Below are positions 1-8,937 of a stretch of 24,068 bases of DNA, one piece after another. The DNA lies in assembly GCA_003550305.1 (NCBI GenBank), contig QKYT01000927.1, positions 1 to 24,068 of the forward strand, given 5' to 3'. The translations under genes and the position numbers were made by a program. Origin of the DNA: Glomus cerebriforme (taxonomy: Eukaryota; Glomeromycota; Glomeromycetes; Glomerales; Glomeraceae). Under the pieces are notes generated by a model, which saw only the letters and a program-made list of their open reading frames with translations, was not told the origin of the DNA and did no database searches. Positions within the stretch are counted from its first letter, which is position 1; every line of letters starts with the position of its first letter.

Positions 1-474
1 ATATAATATCACGAAATAAAATTTATCCTGAAATTAAGTAGAAATTAATGACATAAGTTTTGCACTTAAAATATACTTAAATGGGCAAAATTTAAGGGTA
101 ATTTATGAGTTTTTTTACATATTAAATGTGGTATTTTTAAACATAATTTTAGCATTATTTATGGATATAGATATCTTACATAAAATATGCTGAAATTATA
201 CTTAATTTATACTTATAATATACATAATTGTATAGTCAAATATTCTTAAAATTCAGTATATTTTCAGTATATTTTCAGTATGTAATTTTCTTATTGGATT
301 ATATTGTGATTAATATAGTAAAAATAAATGCTTTTAAATTTGTAGTAAACTAAATATAAAGTGTTATGAATATAAGAAATATTTGAATATTTTCCTAATA
401 AAAAAAAAATATGAAAAAAGTTTTGGTATTTATATGTAAAAATATGTATTAATTTAGTGTAAATTATTATAAAT
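1..474. other. AT-rich intergenic DNA, no gene seen
   Basis: Very AT-rich sequence with short direct repeats (for example a doubled 'atattttcagtat' near 255-280). The open frame on the minus strand around 291-521 is a run of Phe, Ile and Tyr codons, as expected by chance at this composition, and has no recognisable domain. Confidence 0.6.
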
Positions 475-800
475 ATACATACGTGGATATAAAAAAAAAT
501 TATGTATTTATTTATAATCAAAAGTTATTAAAATGTAATTACATGAATATAAAGAAAAATTATGTTTAAAAAAAGTATTAATCATAATCAAAAGTTATTA
601 ATAAATGTAATTACATAGATATAGAAAAAAAATTAAAAAAGTATTAATTATAATTAAAGTTATTAATAAATATAATTACATGGATACAGAAAAAAAATTA
701 AAAAAAAATTAATTATAATTGAAAGTTATTAATAAATGTAATTACGTGGATATAAAAAAAAAGAATTATAGTTAAAAATTATTCTATTTATTATAAATGT
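475..800. repeat. Degenerate tandem repeat, about 60-72 bp period
   Basis: A block with the core 'aatgtaattacatggatat', an A-run, and then 'attataat..aaagttatt' recurs. Core starts (ac[ag]tggatat-like) are at about 481, 541, 613, 678 and 744, giving spacings of 60, 72, 65 and 66. Spacing varies because the internal A-runs vary. A weaker related core ('acatatgtga') appears near 803 and 916. There is no coding potential. Confidence 0.7.
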
Positions 801-1132
801 ACATATGTGAAAATAAAAATGTAAATATTCAGAAAGAAGTCTAAAATTTGCAAAATATTAAATATTAATTATATTATCCAAGTTATTAATCATATAAAGA
901 TCAATGTAAAATATACATATGTGAATACAAAGACTTGAAAAATTATATTAATTTATTATTATGTACATATATAAATGTTTTGCCATTCTCACAGTTTTTC
1001 TCGTTTATATTAAATTTCTTCTATTTACTATTTTTTTTCTTCTATTACTTTTTCTTCTATTCTTTTTACATTACTCTAAAATTTCTTTTTGCTTCCTATT
1101 TATAATGGTTATCAACATGCAATTATATATCA

Positions 1133-1371
1133 TTTTATTTATATATATTTGGTTAAAATCATCTAAATATAATTATAATTGTATTACTATTGTAATATTA
1201 TGTAAATCCTATGGATCATTTTATTTATATATATTTGGTTAAAATTATCTAGATATAATTATAATTATATCACTACCTCAAGTATTTCTATTGTAATATC
1301 ATGTAAATATTACAGATTATTTTATTTATATATATTTGGCTAAAATCATCTAAATATAATTATAATTGTAT
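1133..1371. repeat. Three direct copies of a roughly 53-bp AT-rich unit
   Basis: A unit starting 'ttttatttatatatatttgg' and continuing through 'taaaat.atctaaatataattataatt' occurs near 1133-1184, 1218-1271 and 1319-1371. The spacing is unequal (about 85 and 101 bp), and the later copies are followed by 'atcactgcctcaagtat'. The block leads directly into the 50-bp array, and the phrase 'atcatgtaaat.ttacag' is shared with that array. The open frame at 961-1242 overlapping the first copies is low-complexity and not a credible gene. Confidence 0.65.
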
Positions 1372-1384
1372 CACTGCCTCAAGT

Positions 1385-1928
1385 ATCATGTAAATCTTAC
1401 AGACTGTAAATATATGAAGTATTTTAACCATAATATCATGTAAATCTTACAAACTGTAAATATATGAAATATTTTGACTGTAATATTGTATAAATCTTAT
1501 GGACTGTAAACCTACAAAGTATTTTAACTGTAATATCAGTAAATCCTATAGACTGTAAACCTATAAAGTATTTTGATTATAATATCATATAAATCTTACA
1601 GATTATAAATCTATGAAGTATTTTAATTGTCAGTAATATTATATAAATCTTATGAATTGTAAATTTATAAAGTATTTTAACTGTTATTATGTAAATCTTA
1701 TGGATTGTAAACCTATAAAGTATTTTGACCGTAATATTGTATAAATCTTACAGACTGTAAATCTACAAAATATTTTGACTGTAAGATCATGTAAATCTTA
1801 CAGAATCGTAAACTTATAAAATATTTTGATCATAAAATTATGTAAATCTTACAAACTGTAAACCTATAAAGTATTTTGACCATAATATCACATAAATCTT
1901 ACAGAATCATAAACCTATAGAAATTTTC
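1385..1928. repeat. 50-bp minisatellite, about 11 units
   Basis: Units begin at 1385, 1435, 1485, 1535, 1584, 1638, 1686, 1736, 1786, 1837 and 1887, the last being partial. Most are exactly 50 bp, one is 49, one 51 and one 54. Each contains 'taaatcttacagactgtaaa', then 'ctataaagtattttgac' and a variable 'cataat' end. Units differ by several substitutions, mostly transitions, so the array is old or evolving slowly. No open frame runs through it. Function is unknown. Confidence 0.92.
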
Positions 1929-2640
1929 AAAGTTTTTAGAATATTATAGCATTAACTTTCATAAACTTACAAAATTATAAATTTTTGCAATTTTTCACAT
2001 TAAAAAATTTTCTGACATAATAATACTAAAATTAATAATACTTTTTCTTACTTCTTTTATATTCTAAATATATTTTTATTTTTTATTATATATATATATA
2101 TCTAAATATTATAAAATATTTGTATTTTTCTACAAAAGATCTAATAAAATTATCTCCTTTTTGTAAATTTATATATAATTTACCAAATATTACACTATTT
2201 AAGAATATAAAATTATAAAATATTACTTATAATTGTAAAAACACAATATTAATTATTATTATCAAAAAATATTATGAAAGGTATGGAGTATTATCTTTGT
2301 GATGATACCGAAAAACTTTGAAGAATTACATTTCATAATATTAAGTAATTTTACAATGTGTAAAATTATTTAATTTTATATAAATATATATTTTTGAAAT
2401 ATTATAAATATTTGCGAAATATTATATTATATAAAATTTTGGAATATTACGCATTATAAAATTATTTAATATTATAAAACATATAAATTCAAAATATTAT
2501 GAAAAGTTATATAATATTACATTTACAAAAACTTGCGGCAGGTTTGAAAATTTATGAAATATTATACTGCATAAATTTATGCAAATTTTTGTATTAAAAA
2601 ATTTTCTAATATATCAATAAAGCAAAAATACTTGCTAATT
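1929..2640. other. AT-rich intergenic DNA
   Basis: No gene or RNA is recognised. The stretch contains a short TA microsatellite (about 2089-2102) and many loose 'aaatattataaaatatt' motifs, consistent with low-complexity decay. Confidence 0.55.
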
Positions 2641-2965
2641 CATATGAACTATTATTAGAATTGGTAGAGAATTTAATACTAATACAGGAAAATTCTAATA
2701 TTAATGGCAATTCTATTTTAGCAATGAAATATCAGTAATAAAGTTTTTACAGATATTATTTTATTTGGAGAGATATTTAATTTGCGATAAACTTAGTATT
2801 GTTGGCTATACTAATTAAGAAATGGTAGAAGAAACTAATAAAAATGCAAGAGCATATCTTTAAAAGTTTGAGGAATTCCATAGTCCCTTAGAAGATAATC
2901 TAGATATAGTATTAGAAAAATTTGGCAAAGTGGAGGTAAAGAAAATTTGGTTTATTGAGTAGAAA
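2640..2965 (+). pseudogene. Decayed unrecognised reading frame
   Basis: Translation shows protein-like composition interrupted by stops. One frame around 2645-2738 reads ELLLELVENL followed by a Gln/Asn-containing stretch, ending in two stops. Another around 2776-2962 reads as acidic helical sequence with EMVEETNKNARAYL and KFEEFHSPLEDNLDIVLEKF separated by in-frame stops. The switch of frame and the stops mean it is not expressed as an intact protein. I do not recognise the family; a gag-like or other element-derived protein is possible given the retropepsin relic next door, which is on the opposite strand. Confidence 0.4.
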
Positions 2966-3099
2966 TTTCCATTATTTCTGAATAACAATTGCATGAAGTT
3001 TTCATAAAAAATTCAGCTAGCACTGATTATTGCCTATGTTTAAAATTAGCTAATTTACATTTTTTTGTCACATAGGATATATGTGATATGGCTCAGTGA

Positions 3100-3552
3100 A
3101 AATAATTCTGGACTAATGATTGTTCAAAGCACTTTTTAGCTCACTCCAAACTATGAGTTAGACTGCATTTAATTTTCAATTGGAAAATTCACTTCTTATG
3201 TATAGTCAGTAATGAATTACAAAATCAATAGTATTGCCATTTTTTTGCAACTATGATTCTCCTATTACTAAGTCAGGCCCAAACTAATCTGAACTAATAA
3301 TAAGAAATTCATTAAGAATAATACTTTTATGCTTTCAATCAACAGTAAAACTTATTTGTAAATCTATTTTTCCTAATAAAGAAACAGAAGGATCGCACCT
3401 TCTAATTTTATTTCAGTATCAGTTTCATTAAATGTTAAGCCTATTTCATCAATATATCTCTTTTTAACTATATTCACATTAGTATCTAAATTAATCAATG
3501 TCTTGATAGAATTATTTTCTTTGATTGTGCAATTCACAAGCAACATTTTTTG
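3100..3552 (-). pseudogene. Relic of a retropepsin-like aspartic protease
   Basis: The minus-strand frame starting at 3546 runs 57 codons to a stop at 3373. It contains KTLINLDTNVNIVKKRYIDE, which lines up with the retropepsin core hLIDxGAxxNhhSxxhhxxlG, with the usual Asp-Thr/Ser-Gly triplet altered. Lower down (about 3365-3220), other frames give GKIDLQISFTVD and then PDLVIGES.LQKNG, resembling the flap and the C-terminal 'DLIIGxPWLxKNGAxIDF' segment of the same fold. At least one frameshift and several stops break it, and the catalytic triplet is lost. It probably comes from an LTR retrotransposon or a domesticated protease family. Family assignment is from motif memory. Confidence 0.55.
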
Positions 3553-3834
3553 TTATAACATAATTTATTCAAATATAAAAATAACCCTCAAATTTATTTT
3601 TCTCAATGAATTAATTTCAGATTGCATGTTTGATAATATTTAAAAAGTTTAAGTTAAATATATATGAATGATAAATAAAAAAATTATGTATGACAATTTA
3701 ACATACTGATTACTTTTACCAAGAAAAATTTTTTATTAATATATGCAAAAATAAATACAAAGGTTTGGGATTTTGCCTGGGATACATGACATTTTTATGC
3801 TAAGCCCTATTTATTCTTAATTTTATTTTTTCAT

Positions 3835-4375
3835 AAATTATCTATTGACCTTATTCTTTTTATTTTCAATTCTTTTCCATCTTGTAAAGCAAAGTTTGCC
3901 TTCTGCACTTTCTCCAACAACCAGATAATATATCTAAGGATTTTTTTGCTATATCTTTTGTATTATTATCTTTGTACATAAACAATAGAAAATTTGACAA
4001 CTTGAATATTAGTTTCTCTTTACTGTCTTATGTATATTTCATGAAGTATCATTTCTTTACATCTGTTACAATAATGACCTATACTTTATCCAAACTATCC
4101 ATATTCATCATCTATTTCATTTCTTTATGCTTATAACCTAGTGTTGATTCCATCTGTACAATGACTTGTGTGAAGCCCTGCTTAAAGATCTTTTTTTGAT
4201 TTCAATCAAACCAATGATCCTTCCAGTTAAGCACAATTCAATTCCATAGCCAAGATTCCCACACCCATTTTTCCCTCAACTAGTTTCTCTAGTATGATCT
4301 TTATTTGATCTTTAAATGGATAAGTTGCAGAGATGAGATAAGTGTAGGAATAGATGCTTTTTGTTGATTAAATAT
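3835..4375 (-). pseudogene. Relic resembling a crinkler-type C-terminal region
   Basis: Reading the minus strand downward from about 4330, frames give YPFKDQIKIILEKLVEGKMG and a segment ending LIEIKK. After a +1 shift comes FKQGFTQVIVQMESTLGYK, then LDKV.VIIVTDVKK.YFMKY, and finally YIIWLLEKVQKANF. The order matches, from memory, R. irregularis proteins often annotated as crinkler-family, in which 'hVEhKKxxFxQGhAQ' could be part of a PD-(D/E)XK-like nuclease core. At least two frameshifts and several stops (for example at 'KEMK*') make it a pseudogene. The 'crinkler' label is tentative; the decay is directly visible. Confidence 0.4.
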
Positions 4376-4744
4376 GGTAAATATATTGGCAGAACATGGC
4401 AAACAAATAATATCCTGCACAATTTATGAGTTGACATTCATTTATGTCATGCAACTGATATACTGTAATACTTTACACTTCGAAATTCTCATATCCATAA
4501 TTTAACTTTTAATAATAGAATGTTTTAAAATCTTTGTAATTAGATATTTAGAAAAAAATCATTATTCTGAGAAAATTAAAAATCTTATAATGAAGGACAT
4601 GGCTTTAAGCGTTAAATTTTAATTACCTATGATTTATATTTTTATATGCTTGTATTTTTTTTAGATAGTAATTCTTCACTAAGGCTATAGTTAAATTTGA
4701 AAATAAAAATTGAATTTTGTTTAGACAAAAAAATTAGAAAAATT

Positions 4745-4822
4745 AACCGTAGATCCATTTCTTATGATTTAGGCGATTAAACCGGGTCCGGATGATTGAC
4801 AATAAGGAATGGATCTACGGTT
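4745..4822. repeat. Foldback element with 21-bp inverted arms
   Basis: The left arm aaccgtagatccatttcttat (4745-4765) is complementary to 4802-4822 at 20 of 21 positions. The 36-nt spacer holds a GC-rich core, 'accgggtccgga', unusual in this AT-rich region. It could be a miniature non-autonomous transposon, a transposon end pair or a strong hairpin. No clear target-site duplication flanks it. Confidence 0.75.
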
Positions 4823-5426
4823 TCCATCCACTACTGCAAATTACATATTACGCACAGAACATATTATGTCAGATTCTTTCAATTGTTTTATATTAGACTT
4901 TAAAAATCATAGTATTATATTTTTAAAGTAATAAAAAAGTCGATTCTTTCGTTCTAAGCATTTTGTTAGGATGGCATATATAATGTTACACTACTGTAAT
5001 CTACATAATTAAATTTGTTAATTCTGGCTGTAAATTAAAATCGAACCAAATTTATTTTAGTCAAACACAATTTTGTACATTGCACTACGCATCTCAACTT
5101 TATTCATGTTTTTTTTTTTATATAAGTGCAATAAATAATGACGGCCCAAATTATGGGCCCATGACGCACAAAAAAATATATATATATATAATGCTGATCA
5201 TAACATCATATGATAGAGTTTAATTTTCGTATTATCCGTTGTTATACATGAACAAAAAAATATTCAGATATTAAAAACAGAATGAATCATAAAATAATTT
5301 TTACGACTATCGACAAAAATTTTAATTTTTTTTTTTTTTTTAAAGAAATAACCAAGTAAATAAGCTTAATTTTCAAGAAAATAAAAAACTTATAAAACAT
5401 AAACAATAAAGAGTTATATAAAAATC
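4823..5426. other. Intergenic region with a small palindrome and T-tract
   Basis: No gene is seen. Around 5143-5162 there is an inverted repeat, ggccca-aatta-tgggcc, overlapping the perfect palindrome atgggcccat. A TA microsatellite follows near 5177-5190, and a 16-nt T run occupies 5326-5341, downstream of the minus-strand F-box-like gene. Confidence 0.5.
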
Positions 5427-5948
5427 TTAATCTAATAAAGGTAAATAAGCAGTATTCAAATACTGCCTTTCGCGACCGTTTACAACATTCCAAGATAAAA
5501 ATAATTTCATAACTCTTTCATTTATAGATGAATCATAATTAGCACGTTCGTGACCTTCTTCCATCAAATATTTGAATACGGATAAAGGTAAATTGCTTGC
5601 CCAAGGTGATTCAATTTCAAATTGATTGACGTTATATTCCTCCTCAAATGCACACAATTTTGGATCACGTGAACCAAAGTGTTTTAACAATTTATCGATG
5701 AAATAACCCGAAAATATAGCATTTCTACTAACTAAAACCCTACATACATCTATATCAATAAAAGGAGGACCGAATCTTACTGCATGAAAGAACGCATCTA
5801 TTTTCCCATATTGGTTTAACAACCATTCAGCTTTAGCACGAAAATCTTTAGCGACGTCGGACCAGGTTCGACAAGACAAAACCAAATTCATGGGATTGTC
5901 CACATATTTAAAAATATTTATCTTAATGGTTTTCTCAAAATTTTCCAT
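5427..5948 (-). CDS. F-box-like protein of a fungal expanded family (short copy)
   Basis: This encodes 173 residues from the ATG at 5948. An upstream in-frame ATG at 6056 would add 36 Phe/Tyr/Ile-rich residues translated from what looks like promoter/leader DNA, so I prefer the internal start MENFEKT. Residues about 5-40 (IFKYVDNPMNLVLSCRTWSD) resemble an F-box core: helix, P-x-N-L, Cys, W. The rest, with AEWLLNQYGK, FFHAVRFGPPFIDIDVC, LLKHFGSRDPK and SPWASNLPLSVFKYL, matches from memory a large family in Rhizophagus that starts with an F-box-like segment and continues into a longer repeat-like body. If so, this copy is truncated at its C-terminus, since it stops soon after the SPWASNLP motif. 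F-box proteins normally recruit substrates to SCF ubiquitin ligases; that role here is inference. A T-tract/A-tract junction lies 129 bp upstream of the start. Confidence 0.78.
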   Translation of the reverse strand: MENFEKTIKINIFKYVDNPMNLVLSCRTWSDVAKDFRAKAEWLLNQYGKIDAFFHAVRFGPPFIDIDVCRVLVSRNAIFSGYFIDKLLKHFGSRDPKLCAFEEEYNVNQFEIESPWASNLPLSVFKYLMEEGHERANYDSSINERVMKLFLSWNVVNGRERQYLNTAYLPLLD

Positions 5949-6076
5949 TTTTCTTAAAAAAAAGAAAAAAGAAAATGGGGCTGAATATATTTTTATATGA
6001 ATATTTATATAAGGGTTGTATAATGATAATATAATAAGTCGCGTGGCACAGTACAAATAAGAACGGTACTTGGAAA

Positions 6077-6102
6077 TTTTTTTTTAAAAAAAAAATTTTT
6101 TT
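6077..6102. promoter_or_regulatory. T9-A10-T7 tract upstream of the F-box-like gene
   Basis: Nine T, ten A and seven T in a row. Such poly(dA:dT) junctions disfavour nucleosomes in fungi. It lies about 130 bp upstream of the 5948 start codon, a plausible promoter position. The regulatory role is inferred. Confidence 0.35.
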
Positions 6103-6175
6103 CAACCCAATTCATCATTTTTTGCGAGTAAATAACCTTTATATGTTTATTTTTTTTTTTTGATCAAGTTTCATC

Positions 6176-6231
6176 TTTTTTTTTTTTTTTTTTTTTTTTT
6201 TTATTTTTTTTTTTTTTTTTTTTTTTTTTTT
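6176..6231. repeat. Two adjacent poly-T runs (27 and 28 nt)
   Basis: T runs at 6176-6202 and 6204-6231 are separated by a single A. This may be a homopolymer microsatellite, or the reverse-oriented poly(A) tail of an old retroposed insertion. No element body is recognised next to it, and the 67-codon open frame over it is an artefact of the T run. Confidence 0.8.
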
Positions 6232-8545
6232 GAATTGCGATATCAAATTTTGATTTTATACAGAGAAAAAAAAGACCTTTTTTTGGTGCTTAACTTGCTA
6301 AATTTACTAAATTTAGAGATTTGCGTCACGAACCCTGGGAAGTTTTTAAATTTTTTAGTTTAACTACAACAGAGAAATTCGTAAATTGTTTAAAGTGCAT
6401 CCAATGACATGGAACGATACAAACCAAGTGGCTTGAGGGCGCGACGATCCTAAAAAAATAGGGCAGGTTACATTAAATGTATAGAACTCAAATTTCGAAC
6501 TTAAAATAATCACCGCATTAATTATCACTCCCTGATTAACACTATACTTTTTACAATGACAAATTTATAACATGCATAGGTGTGACATATGACAGAAGTT
6601 TATTCAAGTATTACCTTGATTATTTTAACTTAATTCCTTAAATAAATATAATAGTAAACGGTTCAATTTCTTTTCAACAGACTAAAGGAGTGTTATTTAT
6701 TATGTTTATTAACGGATTATGACAGTTCACCCTCTATAAATCTATTAAATATATAATTGTTATTTATTCCAATTATGTACTACTGTATGTACCCCAAAAA
6801 ATCAACAAAAAATTCTATGAAGATTTTCTTTATAAACAATATAATCATCTGATTGAAATTTGCTTGTGATAATCTGATATTGCATGACAGTTTCATCAAA
6901 AAATTTTTTTTTTTATTAAGGATACTATAAACATTTAAAATATCAAATTATGCCGGTATATGCACGGTATATGCAATATGTGAAAGTTATGTAACGTTCG
7001 ATCAACAACCGTACAGTATTATGGCTCACCAGTGACCGATTATCTTCTATCAATATGGAAACCCTACAAAGGTCCTCTTATTAAGGTAAAAAAACAATTA
7101 AAATCAGCTAAATCATTAACTTCAACCTTAGGAAAAAAAAAAAATTTTTTTTTATTAATTAATTGTTTATATTCCTAAATATGGACAGACAAAGTGTACT
7201 TACCATAAAAGAAAACAAACAAATGTGATTGATGATTTATCCGATATTTGTGTGCATAGGTTACATTACGTTAACTATTATATTTACTTATTTGAGTATC
7301 TTTAGATTATGTTGAAGTTTTTGGAATTATATCTTTATTACTATCATTAATGATGAAGAATATGAAAGAATATTCATTGAATTCCGATTTATATCATTAA
7401 AATAATCAATTTGATCATAGAATTTTAATGAAATGTTCGTCACGTGTTATAAACCAGTAAACTTACAACCAAGTACATCTGTTTATCTTCAAATAAGATC
7501 CCATTCAAAAGGATACGATGAAATTACAATGTTGTATATAAACTATATAATATATACAGTATATTTATGTAATGGAAAAAAATATTTTAAGCTGCATGAA
7601 GACTACATGATGCAACTATAGAGTATTGACAAATTAATAATATCCGGATATTTTTGCGAACAGGAATAAAGATGTATAGATGAGATGATCAATGTGTTTA
7701 AAGGTTTTTTTTTTTAATATGTCAGAATCTTATTCCAAGAAGATTATTCTATTCACACATATATACAGTACATATCACATGCGCGTAAGCCGTTTGTGAT
7801 CATCATGTGATCATATGACGTACTATACATACCGGTGAAATTTAATACTTTTCTCATTTACAAAATTTAAAAAATTTTCATAATGATTTATTCCAGTATT
7901 CCTACAAATGAAAAAATATATCATATAGTACAACTTTTTAAGAATAAAAAATACAGACAAGTTGGAACAAAAGAAAATTTCAGCGCAATCAGAATTTTCA
8001 AAGATATCTAACATAGTTCTATTTCGTTTTTCAGTCGTTTTCCTATAATAAGAGATAATAGATCGATGAAAATTTTGATTTCTAGTGCGTTTAAAGATAT
8101 ACATTTTCATATTCATCACTAAGAAATAGAAAATTTCACATGTGTAATGTGTATACATAATATCGATGAAATAATTAACGTTATTTTTATGAAAATGTTG
8201 AATTTTCTTTTACGAATTACATCCTCAAGGTCAATGGGAGTGATTTATCCTCGCTTTCTGCGACATGAGTTGTACAATCTTAAACTATTCCTATCTCCAA
8301 ATCATACAATCTTGTATATCAGAAATTTTTTTTACAAGTTGTTTGAAAAAATTGATGCATTCTTATCTAAAGCTTTAGAAAAAATTGTTTATTTAAAAGT
8401 TATTTAGTTTTTAAAAGAAAAGATATTTATCAAAAAAGTATCTAAACGAAACCTATTGTATTTATCATGTGAACACGATTTGGGCCAATCATCAGCTGGG
8501 ACAAACCATTCACTAATAAATCACGTGGACATGGATGATGCATTA
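6232..8545. other. 2.3-kb intergenic region, no defensible gene
   Basis: I read this stretch on both strands. Open frames at 7433-7621 (+), 7823-8158 (-) and 8147-8407 (+) are short and AT-driven and match no family I know. An A12-T9 tract is at 7133-7153. Two stretches look faintly exon-like: 6364-6435 (+, with EIRKLFKVHPMTWNDTNQVA before a stop) and 7009-7085 (+, open with YYGSPVTDYLLSIWKPYKG before a GT). Neither can be joined to a gene. A palindromic patch (tgatcatcatgtgatcatatgac) lies near 7797-7819. Confidence 0.5.
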
Positions 8546-8568
8546 TTTTTTTTTTAAAAAAAAAAAAA
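8546..8568. promoter_or_regulatory. T10-A13 tract upstream of the first kinase gene
   Basis: Ten T followed by thirteen A, 370 bp upstream of the ATG at 8938. It has the same form and orientation relative to its gene as the tract upstream of the second kinase. It is probably a nucleosome-disfavouring promoter element (inference). The sequence immediately before the ATG is a run of 'ttatt' repeats ending in 'ttataata', a TATA-like pyrimidine-rich leader. Confidence 0.35.
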
Positions 8569-8937
8569 GCGAACGCATTTACTTTGAATGTATGCAAATT
8601 GATTGATAGAAATATACAATGTATGTATTAATTGTGTTTATCCTCACGTCTTGACATGTCTTTACATCTTGGTGTACGAAAAAATATTTATGGTTTTTTT
8701 CATTTCAAAGAACAGAATTCACGGATCTACATGGGTCAGTTGTTAGTTGTTACATAATTTCTATTTGAGTATCGTGCATCATTAAAATTGGAATTATCAT
8801 AATGGTCATCTGGTCACAAATTTTGTATGACAAATAAAAATAATAAATAACGAAAAAAGAAACTTCATTTATTCTTTCACAGAACCGAGACTTAAACGTA
8901 AAAATTTTTCTCTTTTATTTTATTTTATTTTATAATA

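Noticed and set aside
961..1242. 93-codon open frame on the plus strand
   Set aside because: Composition is Phe/Leu/Ile/Tyr-rich low complexity and the frame overlaps non-coding direct repeats; no domain.
475..1928. CRISPR-like array
   Set aside because: Tandem repeats without unique spacers, in eukaryotic-type DNA.
5949..6056. 36-residue N-terminal extension of the F-box-like gene
   Set aside because: It translates AT-rich leader DNA with a Phe run; the family start MENFEK fits the internal ATG at 5948.
6160..6363. Poly-Phe open frame over the T runs
   Set aside because: An artefact of homopolymer T.
7009..7085. Possible exon ending at a GT (YYGSPVTDYLLSIWKPYKG)
   Set aside because: Too short, no family recognised and no partner exon within reach.
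7823..8407. Two overlapping opposite-strand open frames of 111 and 86 codons
   Set aside because: No recognisable motif, codon use driven by AT content, no intron or promoter support.
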